DNA from: an uncultured Clostridium sp.
GTDB taxonomy: Bacteria > Bacillota > Clostridia > TANB77 > CAG-508
Assembly: GCA_902462295.1 (NCBI GenBank)
Contig: CABQAZ010000026.1
Location: 1 to 15,716 of the forward strand
DNA length: 15,716 nt
Direction: 5' to 3'
This document shows positions 7,567 to 14,899 of the stretch, in pieces. A program made the translations under genes and the position numbers. Below the pieces are notes generated by a model. It had not been told where the DNA came from, did not search any database, and saw nothing but the letters and a program-made list of their open reading frames with translations. Each line of letters begins with the position of its first letter. Positions within the stretch are counted from its first letter, which is position 1.

Positions 7567-8316
7567 TTATTTTAAAATATCTTTTACAATTTCTCCTGCA
7601 ATTATTAGTCCTGCAACAGATGGAACAAATGAAATACTTCCTGGCACTTGATTTCTAATAGTACATTTTCTTTTTGTTCCTGGTGGGCATATACAATTAT
7701 GTTTACAACTATTTTCTTCTGTCTCATTTAATTTTATTGGTTCTTCTTTTGAATATACTACTTTTAACTTTTTTATTCCTCTATTTCTTAGTTCTTTTCT
7801 CATTACTTTTGCAAGTGGACAAATACTTGTCTTGTAAATATCTGTTACCTCAAATCTTGTTGGGTCCAACTTGTTTCCTGTTCCCATGCAAGATATTATT
7901 GGAATATTTAATTTTTCAGCTCTAACTACTAATTCAATTTTAGCTGTTACTGTATCTATACAATCTACTATATAATCTATAGAATTATCAAGTATTCCCT
8001 CTGTTTCTGGCATAAAAAATTCTTGATGTATTTCTACATTTGCATTTGGATTTATATCTAAAATTCTTTGTTTTGCGACTTCTACTTTAGGTTGTCCAAC
8101 TGTTTTTCTTGTTGCTAATATTTGTCTATTTAAATTTGTTAAACATATTTTATCATCATCTATTAGTACAAAATTTCCAATTCCTGCTCTAACAAGTCCT
8201 TCTAAAACAAATGAACCTACTCCACCTAAACCAAATATTGCAACTTTTGCATTATTTAATTTTTCTACTCCCTCTTTGCCTATTACTAGCTCTGTTCTTG
8301 AAAATTGATTTAACAT
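7567..8316 (-). CDS. tcdA: tRNA threonylcarbamoyladenosine dehydratase (TcdA/CsdL)
   Basis: This 249-aa ThiF/E1-like enzyme cyclises t6A37 in tRNA to ct6A, using ATP. It shows the nucleotide-binding GLGGVGS (29-35), NLNRQ (61-65), the SCMGTGNKLDP block (142-152) and TSICPLAKV (163-171), and ends with FVPSVAGLIIAGEIV, as TcdA proteins do. Near the C-terminus it carries a cysteine cluster, C204-X3-C-X-C-X7-C218, which E. coli TcdA lacks as far as I recall; it may bind a metal or be a clostridial feature. Its start overlaps the end of mnmA by 7 nt, so the two tRNA-modification genes are coupled. In E. coli this protein works with the CsdA/CsdE sulfur-transfer pair, relatives of SufS/SufE, which fits the nearby suf genes. 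Confidence 0.9.
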   Translation of the reverse strand: MLNQFSRTELVIGKEGVEKLNNAKVAIFGLGGVGSFVLEGLVRAGIGNFVLIDDDKICLTNLNRQILATRKTVGQPKVEVAKQRILDINPNANVEIHQEFFMPETEGILDNSIDYIVDCIDTVTAKIELVVRAEKLNIPIISCMGTGNKLDPTRFEVTDIYKTSICPLAKVMRKELRNRGIKKLKVVYSKEEPIKLNETEENSCKHNCICPPGTKRKCTIRNQVPGSISFVPSVAGLIIAGEIVKDILK

Positions 8317-9365
8317 ATTTTGCCTCCTCCTAATACAATATCTTCTACATAAAATACAGCTGATTGCCCTGGTGTTATAGCTCTTTGTGGTTCATCAAAT
8401 GTAACTTTTACTAAATCTTTTCCATTTTTTTCGATTGTTGCTTTTGCTACTTTTGAAGAATATCTTGTTTTTACTTCTACTTCTATTGGTTCTTTTATTT
8501 CATCTATTAGTAATAAGTTGACATCTGTTACATTTATTTCTTTTTGATATAATTCGCTTTCTTCTCCAACTATTACTTCATTTTTTAATGGATTAAATCC
8601 TATTACAAATAAAGGTACTTTATAAGAAATTCCTAATCCTTTTCTTTGCCCGATTGTATAATTGTATAATCCTGTATGTGTACCTAAAACCTCGCCTTTA
8701 CTATTTACTATATTTCCCTTTTTTGGTTTTAAATCTGAATTGTTTTCTAAAAATTTTTTATAATTTCCATCTGGCACAAAACAGATATCCTCACTATCTG
8801 GCTTATTCGCTACTTTTAAATTATTTTCTCTGGCTATTTCTCTAATTTGTTCTTTATCTTCAAAATTTGCAAGTGGAAATACTACATGTTCTATTAATTC
8901 CTTTGGTATATTCCATAACACATAACTTTGGTCTTTTTTTCCAGCATTTGATTTTTTTAATACCCATCTACCATATTTTTCACTATATTCTGTTTTTGCA
9001 TAATGTCCTGTTGCTATATATTCACATCCTAATTCTTTAGCTTTTTCCCACATATATCCAAATTTCATGTATTTATTACATTCTATACATGGATTTGGTG
9101 TTTTACAATTTGAATAACAATCTATAAAGTCTTGTATAACATGTTTTTTAAATAGTTCTTTACAGTTGTCTGTGAAATGTGGTATCCCTATTGAGTTGCA
9201 TACATTTTTGGCATCTATATATGTTTCTATATTACAACAACTACTTCCTGCAAATAGTTCTAATGTTATTCCTATTGGTTCATATCCATTTTGTTTTAAT
9301 AATAAGGCTGACACACTGCTGTCTACGCCTCCACTCATTCCTAATAATATTTTTTTATTTTCCAT
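8310..9365 (-). CDS. mnmA: tRNA-specific 2-thiouridylase MnmA
   Basis: The 351-aa enzyme makes 2-thiouridine at the wobble position of tRNA(Lys/Glu/Gln), using ATP and a protein-bound persulfide. It has the N-terminal PP-loop SGGVDSS (11-17). Cys96 in NPCIECN is the expected nucleophile, and Cys195 in DSEDICFVPDG the expected persulfide cysteine. TIGQRKGLG and the C-terminal QRAITPGQSAVFY block are also diagnostic. The length is normal for the family. An AGGAGG site lies 6-7 nt before the ATG. The sulfur donor is probably the SufS/SufU pair encoded a short distance upstream (inference). The gene follows directly after the terminator of the 136-aa gene; I could not find a convincing promoter in the short gap. 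Confidence 0.95.
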   Translation of the reverse strand: MENKKILLGMSGGVDSSVSALLLKQNGYEPIGITLELFAGSSCCNIETYIDAKNVCNSIGIPHFTDNCKELFKKHVIQDFIDCYSNCKTPNPCIECNKYMKFGYMWEKAKELGCEYIATGHYAKTEYSEKYGRWVLKKSNAGKKDQSYVLWNIPKELIEHVVFPLANFEDKEQIREIARENNLKVANKPDSEDICFVPDGNYKKFLENNSDLKPKKGNIVNSKGEVLGTHTGLYNYTIGQRKGLGISYKVPLFVIGFNPLKNEVIVGEESELYQKEINVTDVNLLLIDEIKEPIEVEVKTRYSSKVAKATIEKNGKDLVKVTFDEPQRAITPGQSAVFYVEDIVLGGGKIC

Positions 9366-9390
9366 ATATTTTCCTCCTTATACTTTTCTA

Positions 9391-9443
9391 TTGTATAAAA
9401 ATAAAATATGCCCACCGAATTATCAGTTATAAATCCGGTGGGC
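9391..9443 (-). terminator. Rho-independent terminator of the 136-aa gene
   Basis: An 8-bp GC-rich stem (GCCCACCG at 9410-9417 pairing with CGGTGGGC at 9436-9443) with an 18-nt loop is followed in the minus direction by a T-rich run (TATTTTATTTTT, about 9408-9397). Confidence 0.8.
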
Positions 9444-9474
9444 GAAAGAGTCTTGTTTAGAGTTTGCTATCTCA

Positions 9475-9885
9475 TTAGCCGTTATATGCTACTAATAAAA
9501 TCTTTTCACTATTTTCATTTATAAGAGCATAGTGAATTAATTTCCTCTCTTCTGTAACACATACCTGAACAGATGTAATTTGTTCTTCATCAGAACACTC
9601 CATAACTTCTTCAAATACTTCATATTGAGATACTAATATAAGTTTTGGTTCGGTTTTCTTTACTACCTCTCTCATTTCTTTTAACTCATATAAGTTTCCC
9701 TCTACTATTTCAGTTTGAAATACTGGTACCCCTCTTATATTTTCTTTCACATCCTGAAAGAAATATGGTGATTCCACATCAAATTCATCCTCAAAATGTT
9801 CATTGAGAAAAATCTGAATCCAACGCTGTTCACAAGAGCCATCAAATCCTCCCTGTTTTTTTGAATAGCACAAAACATCTAACAT
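9475..9885 (-). CDS. Unknown acidic cytosolic protein, stand-alone gene
   Basis: This 136-aa protein has no signal peptide or membrane segment and no motif I recognise. It is acidic, with a KKQGGFDGSCEQRW segment near the N-terminus (residues 9-22), four scattered cysteines (Cys6, Cys18 and two in the C-terminal half) and a predicted alternation of strands and helices. It has a perfect consensus promoter, an AGGAGG ribosome binding site and a strong terminator, so it is expressed on its own between sufU and mnmA. Its base composition is visibly richer in G+C than the genes on either side, which suggests separate acquisition. No function is assigned. Confidence 0.75.
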   Translation of the reverse strand: MLDVLCYSKKQGGFDGSCEQRWIQIFLNEHFEDEFDVESPYFFQDVKENIRGVPVFQTEIVEGNLYELKEMREVVKKTEPKLILVSQYEVFEEVMECSDEEQITSVQVCVTEERKLIHYALINENSEKILLVAYNG

Positions 9886-9929
9886 GTATGTCCTCCTTCT
9901 TTCTGAAATATTTTAATAGTACGCCCCAT

Positions 9930-9958
9930 ATTATATCACTTGGTTTTATTTATGTCAA
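9930..9958 (-). promoter_or_regulatory. Perfect sigma-A promoter of the 136-aa gene, inside the sufU 3' end
   Basis: TTGACA (9958-9953) and TATAAT (9935-9930) on the minus strand are spaced by exactly 17 nt. The -35 box and spacer lie within the last codons and stop of sufU, and transcription would begin near 9923. Confidence 0.8.
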
Positions 9959-10400
9959 GTGAATTATCATCGTTTTTATCCAATATTTCTTCAACTGTAT
10001 GCCATGCAAGTAATGCACATTTAACTCTTGCAGGCATATTCGATACATTTTTAAATGCTATAGCATCTTCTAGTTTTTTTAATTGCTCTTCATCTGTTGT
10101 TTCTCTTTTTATCATTTCTATAAATGTTTTTATAATTTCTTTTGCTTCATCTATTGTTTTACCTCTTAATGTATCTATCATTATTGAAGTTGAAGCTTGT
10201 GATATTGCACACCCATGTCCTGTAAATGCCATATCTTCTATTTTGTTTCCATCTAATTTTAATTCTAGTGTTATTTCATCTCCACAATTTGGATTATGTC
10301 CTATCTCTGAATAGTCTGCTTTTTCTAGCTTTTTTTTGTTATATGAATTCATGCTGTGTTCCATTATTAAATCATTATATACATCTGTTAAATCTTCCAT
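9936..10400 (-). CDS. sufU: SufU Fe-S scaffold / sulfur-transfer protein
   Basis: SufU accepts sulfur from SufS in a Zn-dependent exchange and supports Fe-S cluster assembly in Gram-positive bacteria. With the start at 10400 the protein is 154 aa, with the expected ligands Cys39 and Asp41 (NPNCGD), Cys64 (GHGCAIS) and Cys128 (VKCALLAWH), plus the SufU-type insertion between the last two. A longer frame from 10424 exists but has no ribosome binding site, and that ATG lies inside the plus-strand promoter of the repeat module. The ATG at 10400 has AAAGG about 8 nt upstream, so I chose it. Copy 1 of the repeat module separates this gene from sufS. Confidence 0.93.
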   Translation of the reverse strand: MEDLTDVYNDLIMEHSMNSYNKKKLEKADYSEIGHNPNCGDEITLELKLDGNKIEDMAFTGHGCAISQASTSIMIDTLRGKTIDEAKEIIKTFIEMIKRETTDEEQLKKLEDAIAFKNVSNMPARVKCALLAWHTVEEILDKNDDNSLDINKTK

Positions 10401-10417
10401 CTTTTTACCTTTCTTTC

Positions 10418-10446
10418 TTGACATATTTTTTTCGATGTGTTAATAT
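10418..10446 (+). promoter_or_regulatory. Perfect sigma-A promoter of the plus-strand antisense RNA, copy 1
   Basis: TTGACA (10418-10423), a 17-nt spacer and TAATAT (10441-10446) face away from sufU, toward the small-ORF gene. The same promoter recurs at 12116-12144 with identical boxes and spacing but a diverged spacer sequence, which argues that the boxes are functional. Confidence 0.8.
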
Positions 10447-10452
10447 ATATTT

Positions 10453-10480
10453 ATAAAAAGATAAAGAGGTTAGACCTCTT
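10453..10480 (-). terminator. Terminator of the 59-aa ORF mRNA
   Basis: A 7-bp stem, AAGAGGT (10480-10474) with ACCTCTT (10470-10464), and a 3-nt loop are followed by TATCTTTTTAT in the minus direction. It overlaps the stop codon of the ORF, as is common in compact toxin mRNAs. Confidence 0.65.
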
Positions 10481-10649
10481 CATCTAAGTGTGTTTTGTTT
10501 TGGGATTTGTCCTCGTTTGGATAAATCTCAATTTTTCTTTTTTCAGAACTATATTTGAATATGTACTTGTTTCTAGAACAAATATGTATCAAAAATCCTA
10601 TTCCTCCAAAAGAAATCAATTTCATTAATAGATGCTCTATTAATTCCAT
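10470..10649 (-). CDS. 59-aa small protein, candidate type I (TxpA/BsrG-like) toxin
   Basis: The ORF begins MELIEHLLMKLISFGG and ends LDEEV. A short hydrophobic helix (about residues 7-24) is followed by a basic region (RNKYIFKYSSEKRK, 26-39) and a polar, acidic tail. An AAGGAGG site lies about 10 nt before the ATG; the gene has a perfect promoter, a structured leader, an intrinsic terminator and an antisense RNA over its 3' end. The N-terminal pattern E-x-L-M-x-x-I-x-F-G-G is reminiscent of the Bacillus BsrG/TxpA toxins as I remember them. That resemblance and the gene layout are why I call it a toxin; the tail is longer and more polar than in those proteins. A diverged copy with the same frame remains at 12175-12312. 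Confidence 0.72.
   Translation of the reverse strand: MELIEHLLMKLISFGGIGFLIHICSRNKYIFKYSSEKRKIEIYPNEDKSQNKTHLDEEV
10502..10543 (+). terminator. Terminator of the plus-strand antisense RNA, copy 1
   Basis: GGGATTTGTCC (10502-10512) pairs fully with GGATAAATCTC (10519-10529), counting two G-U pairs, and is followed by a T-rich run to 10543. The homologous hairpin at 12198-12225 keeps all 11 pairs. Confidence 0.8.
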
Positions 10650-10696
10650 AGTAGAGACACCTCCTTCTTTTGTAATTTACATTTAAGCTTTGATTA

Positions 10697-10761
10697 GCAT
10701 AAATGCATAGATTAGCAAGCATATAGCATAATTAATTGCTCACCAATCTATGCACTTATGC
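10697..10761 (-). promoter_or_regulatory. Long 5' leader hairpin of the 59-aa ORF mRNA
   Basis: The arms 10761-10745 and 10713-10697 pair over 17 bp with a single G-U pair in the minus-strand RNA (an A-C mismatch in the other strand). An inner AGCAA/TTGCT helix extends it. It sits about 30 nt after the predicted transcription start and about 30 nt before the ribosome binding site. Such 5' structures in type I toxin mRNAs commonly affect stability or ribosome access; the role here is inferred. Confidence 0.65.
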
Positions 10762-10799
10762 CAGAATTCGGTACTCCTTTATTCAAACACACTATACGG

Positions 10800-10828
10800 A
10801 TTATATCATCACTGGTAGTAATTGTCAA
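10800..10828 (-). promoter_or_regulatory. Perfect sigma-A promoter of the 59-aa ORF
   Basis: TTGACA (10828-10823) and TATAAT (10805-10800) on the minus strand have a 17-nt spacer. The predicted start is near 10793, giving a 5' UTR of about 144 nt. Copy 2 keeps TATAAT but has TTGGCG as the -35 box. Confidence 0.8.
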
Positions 10829-10873
10829 TATTTACCAAACTTTTTTTCGCTATTTGCTACAGGATAATGTTTT

Positions 10874-12094
<1,221 letters not shown>

Positions 12095-12115
12095 TTAGAA
12101 ATCCTTTCTATTTAT

Positions 12116-12144
12116 TTGACATTTATTTTTATTTGTGTTAATAT
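12116..12144 (+). promoter_or_regulatory. Perfect sigma-A promoter of the plus-strand antisense RNA, copy 2
   Basis: TTGACA (12116-12121), a 17-nt spacer and TAATAT (12139-12144) give the same boxes and spacing as copy 1. It lies just upstream (plus direction) of the degenerate ORF and just before the sufS start region. Confidence 0.78.
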
Positions 12145-12156
12145 ATTTATATAAAA

Positions 12157-12180
12157 GAATAAGAGCTTATGCCCTTATTC
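12157..12180 (-). terminator. Minus-strand terminator hairpin of copy 2
   Basis: GAATAAGAGC (12157-12166) and GCCCTTATTC (12171-12180) form a 10-bp stem with one wobble pair and a TTAT loop, followed in the minus direction by TTTTATATAAAT. It lies 63 nt before the sufS ATG, so it could attenuate suf read-through as well as end the relic transcript. Confidence 0.6.
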
Positions 12181-12312
12181 ATTTGGTTGGTTATTTTGAG
12201 ATTTGTCCATATCTGGATAAATCTCTATTTTTCTTTTTTCAGAACTGTATTTGAATATGTACTTGTTTCTAGAACAAATATGTATCAAAAAGCCAATTCT
12301 TCCAAAAGATAC
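12175..12312 (-). pseudogene. Start-less remnant of the 59-aa small protein gene
   Basis: The frame encodes 45 residues homologous to residues 12 onward of the 59-aa protein. SFG, IGFLIHICSRNKYIFKYSSE and EKRKIEIYP are identical, and the tail after that differs (ends NNQPNE). A TGA lies two codons upstream (12318-12316), and there is no ATG and no ribosome binding site. The remaining promoter has a TATAAT -10 (12336-12331) and a weakened TTGGCG -35 (12359-12354). This is a truncated paralogue rather than an active gene. Confidence 0.8.
12198..12239 (+). terminator. Terminator of the plus-strand RNA, copy 2
   Basis: GAGATTTGTCC (12198-12208) pairs over 11 bp with GGATAAATCTC (12215-12225), with one G-U pair, and is followed by TATTTTTCTTTTTT. 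Relative to copy 1, a G-U pair has become A-U, which keeps the stem intact. Confidence 0.8.
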
Positions 12313-12383
12313 TAATCAAACACTTGAATAATTATATCATGATGTAAACATATCGCCAACATTTTTCGAACTTTTTTTCGTTT

Positions 12384-13430
12384 TTAATCTAATCTCGTAT
12401 CAATCTCACTTAGAATCTCATTTTTCAACTCTTCATCAGAAACTCTCTCAATAATCTTATTAAACTTAGATTTAACAATTAATTTAACCGCTTCTTTATA
12501 ACTAATCCCTCTAGTCATAATATAAAATAATTGCTTTTCATCAACTTTACCAGAAGCAGTTGAATGATTACCTTCTACATCTTCTTCAGTACATAAAAGC
12601 ATTGGTAATGCAATAGATTTAGCCTTATCAGATAAAAGCATACAATATTCATTTTCATTTCCCTTTGATTTTTTAGAACCTTTTTTAAAATCAATCGTTC
12701 CCTTAAAGTTCTTCTTAGCTTCGTCTTTTAATGCTCCTTGTACATCAATATCTATATTAGTTTTTGTTCCTCTTAATTCTGCAATGTAATTGATATCTTT
12801 TCTTTGTTCACCAATACCTAAATAGATTGATTTTAAATCATTGTCTGCGTTTTCTCCAATTATATTTGAATAATAATTAGAAACGCTAGTTTTTCCACCA
12901 ATATCAATAATTGTATAATTTACTTTTGAATTTTTTTCTAATCTATTTTCTATTGCTTCAAAATTATCAGAATTTTCATTTAATAGATTTACAATTGTTA
13001 CATTAAGTTTTGCATTTTCATTTGCAATTGTTCTAATAATTCCATTGTGTAAACATTTTAGAGATGTTTGAGATTTATATTCTATAATTACATTTGTATC
13101 ACCATTTGCAACTATTTCTATTTGATTTATTAAATTCAAATTATTATTATCAAAGTTGTATCTTATTCTAATATTCTCTTTTTTATTACTTGTTTGTATT
13201 CTTATTTTGCTATTTGCAGTTTCATAATTTAATTCTTCTAAAATTTTTCCTGTACCATAAGTTAGTGGTGTATTTGAAACTTCACTATCTATAATGCTTT
13301 TGTCATTAATAATCTCTACATTTTTGAATTCAGCTATTTTTTCTGGTAAATCAAGTTCAACTTCTATATTATTTATCTTAAAATTTCTTGCTGTTCTAAC
13401 AGGTGTATCATTTACTTTTAATTTTTCCAT
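12384..13430 (-). CDS. sufD: SufD, Fe-S assembly scaffold subunit
   Basis: SufD forms the SufBC2D complex with SufB and SufC, where clusters are assembled. The 348-aa protein has a diverged, beta-helix-rich N-terminal half and the conserved C-terminal core with EDVEGNHSTASGKVDEKQLFYIMTRG. His289 is in the position of the functionally important SufD histidine. The gene overlaps the sufB stop in an ATAATG arrangement with GAGGGGG upstream, so translation is coupled and near-equal amounts of SufB and SufD are expected. Copy 2 of the repeat module begins immediately after its stop codon. Confidence 0.92.
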   Translation of the reverse strand: MEKLKVNDTPVRTARNFKINNIEVELDLPEKIAEFKNVEIINDKSIIDSEVSNTPLTYGTGKILEELNYETANSKIRIQTSNKKENIRIRYNFDNNNLNLINQIEIVANGDTNVIIEYKSQTSLKCLHNGIIRTIANENAKLNVTIVNLLNENSDNFEAIENRLEKNSKVNYTIIDIGGKTSVSNYYSNIIGENADNDLKSIYLGIGEQRKDINYIAELRGTKTNIDIDVQGALKDEAKKNFKGTIDFKKGSKKSKGNENEYCMLLSDKAKSIALPMLLCTEEDVEGNHSTASGKVDEKQLFYIMTRGISYKEAVKLIVKSKFNKIIERVSDEELKNEILSEIDTRLD

Positions 13431-14830
13431 TATCCAATTGCCCCCTCTAACTCTAGATTTATCAAATTATTCATTTCTACTGCATATTCTACTGGCAATT
13501 CTTTTGAAATTGGATATGCAAACCCTCTTACAATCATTGCTTTTGCATCTTCTTCTGATAATCCTCTTGACATTAAGTAAAATATTGCTTTATCACTGAT
13601 TTTTCCTATTTTAGCCTCATGCGAAAACTCTACTTCATCTGTTCTAATATCATTTACTGGTATTGTATCAGACCTTGAAATATCATCTAACATAAGTGAT
13701 TCACAACTTACACTACATTTTGAATTTTTAGCATTTTCATTTATTCTTACTAATGCTCTATAAGTACATGCTCCACCATCTTTAGAAATTGATTTTGAAT
13801 TTACTACTGATGATGTATTTGGTGCATTATGGATTACTTTAAATCCTGTATCTAGGTCTTGTCCTCCACCTGCAAATGTAATTCCAGTATATTCTGTTTT
13901 TGCATTTTCTCCATTTAATATACTCATAGGATACAACATAGATACTTTTGAGCCAAATGAACCTGTTACCCAATCTATTTGTGCATTTTTTCCTACAATC
14001 GCTTTTTTTGTATTTAGGTTCATCATATTTTTTGACCAGTTTTCTATTGTTGAATATCTTAAATATGCATTGTCTTTTACATATAGTTCAACACATCCTG
14101 CATGTAAATTTACTTTATTATATTTAGGAGCAGAACATCCTTCTATAAAATGTAAACTTGCCCCCTCATCTACTATTATTAATGTATGTTCAAATTGACC
14201 AGATTCTGGTGAATTTAATCTGAAATATGATTGTAATGGAATATCTAACTTTACTCCTTTTGGTACATATACGAATGAACCTCCTGACCATACTGCTGCA
14301 TGTAATGCGACAAATTTATGGTCACTTATTGGAACACATTTCATAAAATGTTCTTTTACTATTTCAGGATAATCTCTTACAGCTGATTCCATATCTGTAT
14401 AAATTACTCCTTGTTTTATCAAATCTTCTTTCATACTATGGTATACCACTTCTGAATCATATTGTGCTCCAACTCCTGCTAATGATGTTTTTTCTGCTTC
14501 TGGTATTCCTAATTTATCAAATGTGTCTTTTATCTCTTCTGGTACATCTTCCCATGAACTGTTTAAGTTTGTTTTTGGTTTTACATATGTTGCTATTTCA
14601 TCCATTTTTAGTTCTGACAAATCTGGTCCCCATGTTGGAAGCTCTAATTTTTCATACATTTCTAATGCTTTTAGTCTTATTTCTAGCATCCAATCTGGTT
14701 CATTTTTTCTTTTGGATATTTCTTCTACTATTTCTCTGCTTAGACCTTTTTGCATTTTGAATTCATAGTCATCTTGATTTTTTATGTCATATATATTTCT
14801 ATTTATTTCTTCTATTTGAGTTTTAGACAT
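13430..14830 (-). CDS. sufB: SufB, Fe-S assembly scaffold subunit
   Basis: The 466-aa core scaffold of SufBC2D has typical SufB length and blocks: the N-terminal PDWMLEIRLKALE (45-57), GVGAQYDSE (119-127), VPISDHKFVALHAAVWSGGSF (166-186), and the C-terminal SVSCESLMLDD with Cys376. That cysteine corresponds to the essential cluster/sulfur-accepting cysteine of SufB. EFSHEAKIGKI supplies the conserved His/Glu region. An AAAGAG site precedes the start, 69 nt after the sufC stop. Confidence 0.96.
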   Translation of the reverse strand: MSKTQIEEINRNIYDIKNQDDYEFKMQKGLSREIVEEISKRKNEPDWMLEIRLKALEMYEKLELPTWGPDLSELKMDEIATYVKPKTNLNSSWEDVPEEIKDTFDKLGIPEAEKTSLAGVGAQYDSEVVYHSMKEDLIKQGVIYTDMESAVRDYPEIVKEHFMKCVPISDHKFVALHAAVWSGGSFVYVPKGVKLDIPLQSYFRLNSPESGQFEHTLIIVDEGASLHFIEGCSAPKYNKVNLHAGCVELYVKDNAYLRYSTIENWSKNMMNLNTKKAIVGKNAQIDWVTGSFGSKVSMLYPMSILNGENAKTEYTGITFAGGGQDLDTGFKVIHNAPNTSSVVNSKSISKDGGACTYRALVRINENAKNSKCSVSCESLMLDDISRSDTIPVNDIRTDEVEFSHEAKIGKISDKAIFYLMSRGLSEEDAKAMIVRGFAYPISKELPVEYAVEMNNLINLELEGAIG

Positions 14831-14877
14831 TAATTCTCTTTCCTTTCGATTTGACTTTTTATGTTAATTGTCATACC

Positions 14878-14893
14878 CATTCATTTTTGAATG
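14878..14893 (-). other. Small hairpin between sufC and sufB
   Basis: CATTCA (14878-14883) pairs with TGAATG (14888-14893) across a four-base loop, just after the sufC stop. No T-run follows in the minus direction, so it is not a terminator. It may protect the sufC 3' end or be an mRNA processing site; it could also be chance in AT-rich DNA. Confidence 0.35.
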
Positions 14894-14899
14894 AGGCTT

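Larger units (their letters stand above)
10453..10543 (+). ncRNA. Predicted ~90-nt antisense RNA, candidate type I antitoxin
   Basis: The promoter at 10418-10446 predicts a start near 10453. An intrinsic terminator ends the RNA: an 11-bp stem (10502-10512 with 10519-10529, loop TCGTTT) followed by ATTTTTCTTTTTT (10531-10543). A 5' hairpin (10464-10480, stem AAGAGGT/ACCTCTT) precedes it. The RNA is entirely complementary to the 3' part of the 59-aa mRNA, covering its last two dozen codons, stop and terminator. Two of the terminator-stem pairs are G-U in this strand and would be A-C mismatches in the other, so the structure belongs to the plus-strand RNA. The ends are predicted, not measured. 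Confidence 0.72.
10418..10850. repeat. Repeat module copy 1 (intact small-ORF / antisense RNA unit)
   Basis: This stretch between sufS and sufU is homologous to 12116-12380 between sufD and sufS, in the same orientation. Shared parts, left to right, are the plus promoter, the minus terminator hairpin, the plus terminator, a nearly identical stretch of about 80 bp (10530-10613 against 12226-12309), the minus promoter, and a final run of the type ACTTTTTTTCG next to the neighbouring suf stop codon. It holds the 59-aa ORF (10470-10649) and its 144-nt leader. Confidence 0.85.
12151..12239 (+). ncRNA. Predicted ~90-nt RNA, orphan antitoxin-like copy
   Basis: It runs from the promoter at 12116-12144 to an intrinsic terminator at 12198-12239. 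The 5' hairpin (12157-12180) has diverged in sequence from copy 1 but keeps its position, and the 3' half is well conserved. With its toxin frame lacking a start, this RNA has no intact target in cis. It could still pair with the copy 1 mRNA, mainly through its 3' half, or be a relic. Confidence 0.62.
12116..12380. repeat. Repeat module copy 2 (degenerate unit between sufD and sufS)
   Basis: This is a homologue of 10418-10850 with an internal deletion. At 12311-12320 the sequence passes straight from the ORF (the copy 1 equivalent near 10614) to the early leader (equivalent near 10784), removing about 170 bp that hold the first ten codons, the start codon, the ribosome binding site and the leader hairpin. 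Short TTGA-type microhomology at the two breakpoints fits a replication-slippage or recombination deletion. Confidence 0.8.

Noticed and set aside
9940..10314. 124-codon plus-strand frame opposite sufU
   Set aside because: It is a reverse-strand shadow of a clear SufU gene with conserved ligands. Similar long hydrophobic plus-strand frames oppose nearly every gene here because of AT-rich codon bias.
10401..10424. N-terminal extension of sufU
   Set aside because: There is no ribosome binding site, and the ATG lies in the TTGACAT of the plus-strand promoter. The ATG at 10400 is well placed after AAAGG.
12175..12312. Possible active paralogue of the 59-aa protein using an internal TTG start
   Set aside because: No Shine-Dalgarno sequence precedes any in-frame TTG or GTG, and the region holding the original start is deleted.
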